This document shows positions 63,458 to 64,000 of a stretch of DNA of 64,000 nucleotides, piece by piece. Both the position numbers and the translations under genes were made by a program. The DNA comes from Microbispora corallina (lineage in GTDB: Bacteria; Actinomycetota; Actinomycetes; Streptosporangiales; Streptosporangiaceae), in contig NZ_BOOC01000005.1 in NCBI RefSeq assembly GCF_016863035.1, forward strand, positions 372,001-436,000, written 5' to 3'. Below the pieces are notes generated by a model that did not search any database, was not told the DNA's origin, and saw only the letters and a list, made by a program, of their open reading frames with translations. Within the stretch, counting starts at the first letter, position 1. Every line of letters starts with the position of its first letter.

Positions 63458-64000
63458 CACACCCCTCCCCGGCAAAATCCCGAGGCGTCGGACGCCACAT
63501 CGGCGGACGGCGCGGGTGCGAAGGCCATGGCGGTCCCCGGGCATCGGGAGGCCAGCGCGTCGGCGGCGGGTCCGCGAGCGACCGTGCCGCGGGCGTCGAA
63601 GGCCAGCGCCGGCACGGCTGTGACGAGCCCGGAGGATAGACGGTCGAGCAGGCAGATCTCCGACACGCGCCGGGGACCGCCGCCGGGCTCCCGTACGAGA
63701 TGGACGACCACGTCGAGGGCGGCGGCGATCTGACTGTGGACGGCCTCCCGGGAGAGCCCGGCCGCGCACGCGAGGGCCTCGAGCCGCGCCGGCACGTCGG
63801 CCGCGTTGTTGGCGTGCAGGGTGCCGCAGCCGCCCTCGTGCCCCGTGTTGAGCGCGGCCAGGAGGTCGACGACCTCGGAGCCGCGCACCTCGCCCACGAC
63901 GACGCGGTCCGGGCGCATGCGAAGCGCCTGACGTACGAGATCACGCAGGGTGACCCCGCCCGCGCCTTCGAGGTTGGGCGGACGGGCCTCCAGGCGTACG
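63457..64000 (-). CDS. tadA: TadA/CpaF-type secretion ATPase, C-terminal part, cut by the window
   Basis: About 180 C-terminal residues are present, entering at VRLEARPPNLEG and including RMRPDRVVVGEVRGSEVVDLL (Walker B region split by eye), the His box GHEGGCGTLHANNAADVPARLE, and the end DASGFCRGGV. It is the ATPase that drives Tad/Flp pilus assembly. The N-terminal domain and Walker A lie beyond the right edge. Confidence 0.9.
   Translation of the reverse strand, partial: VRLEARPPNLEGAGGVTLRDLVRQALRMRPDRVVVGEVRGSEVVDLLAALNTGHEGGCGTLHANNAADVPARLEALACAAGLSREAVHSQIAAALDVVVHLVREPGGGPRRVSEICLLDRLSSGLVTAVPALAFDARGTVARGPAADALASRCPGTAMAFAPAPSADVASDASGFCRGGV

Overview
The window is high-GC actinobacterial chromosome. 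Starts are often GTG, gene ends often overlap by four bases, and regulation follows the HspR/HAIR pattern. A bldG locus sits between a proton pyrophosphatase and a divergent DUF1998 helicase, next to a tad pilus cluster, which is the arrangement known from Streptomyces. XRE-DUF5753/DUF397 genes are also present. A mycelial, spore-forming order such as Streptosporangiales or Streptomycetales fits; the genus cannot be fixed from this sequence. I saw no rRNA, tRNA, CRISPR array, transposase or prophage.

Layout. 1-4.7 kb: an AcuC-type deacetylase and a MacAB-like adaptor/ATPase/permease operon. 4.9-10 kb: a five-gene, fully overlapping operon with two flavoprotein + 2x[4Fe-4S] ferredoxin pairs flanking a sulfonate/nitrate-type substrate-binding lipoprotein; this is the least explained system here. 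10-15 kb: proC, a secreted TAP-type peptidase, an ABC-2 exporter and a tandem pair of small exported proteins. 15.2-22.1 kb: dnaK-grpE-dnaJ-hspR-clpB behind two HAIR operators. 22.1-26.9 kb: exported proteins of unknown role, a TetR regulator and a CapA-like lipoprotein. 26.9-30.6 kb: a Fur-family regulator with catalase, then a DUF397/XRE pair and a 68-residue ORF. 30.7-37.2 kb: a molybdopterin oxidoreductase, an HD phosphohydrolase, a Rieske membrane protein, a TauE-like exporter and an ABC ATPase. 37.2-38.7 kb: a luciferase-like oxidoreductase and a MarR regulator linked by matching palindromic operators. 38.7-50.8 kb: a GAF two-component system, a coupled SDR/QueA-like pair, two exported paralogues, a LacI regulator, a likely ornithine-lipid acyltransferase pair, serB, a FUSC transporter, sixA and a 33-codon membrane peptide. 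50.8-57.5 kb: hppA, an anti-sigma kinase, bldG and the helicase. 57.9-64 kb: a fibronectin-type membrane protein and a leftward tad operon cut by the window edge.

Two themes run across regions. First, at least twelve transcription units have a TAnnnT -10 hexamer only 6-8 bases before the start codon, as expected for leaderless mRNAs; several starts were chosen on this basis. Second, operators can be paired with local regulators: HspR with HAIR, MarR with TTCGT-N3-ACGAA, the Fur-family protein with TGAAT-C-ATTCA, and the XRE protein with GCAA/TTGC repeats. A cluster of DnaA-box-like 9-mers lies in the only long gap of the tad operon.
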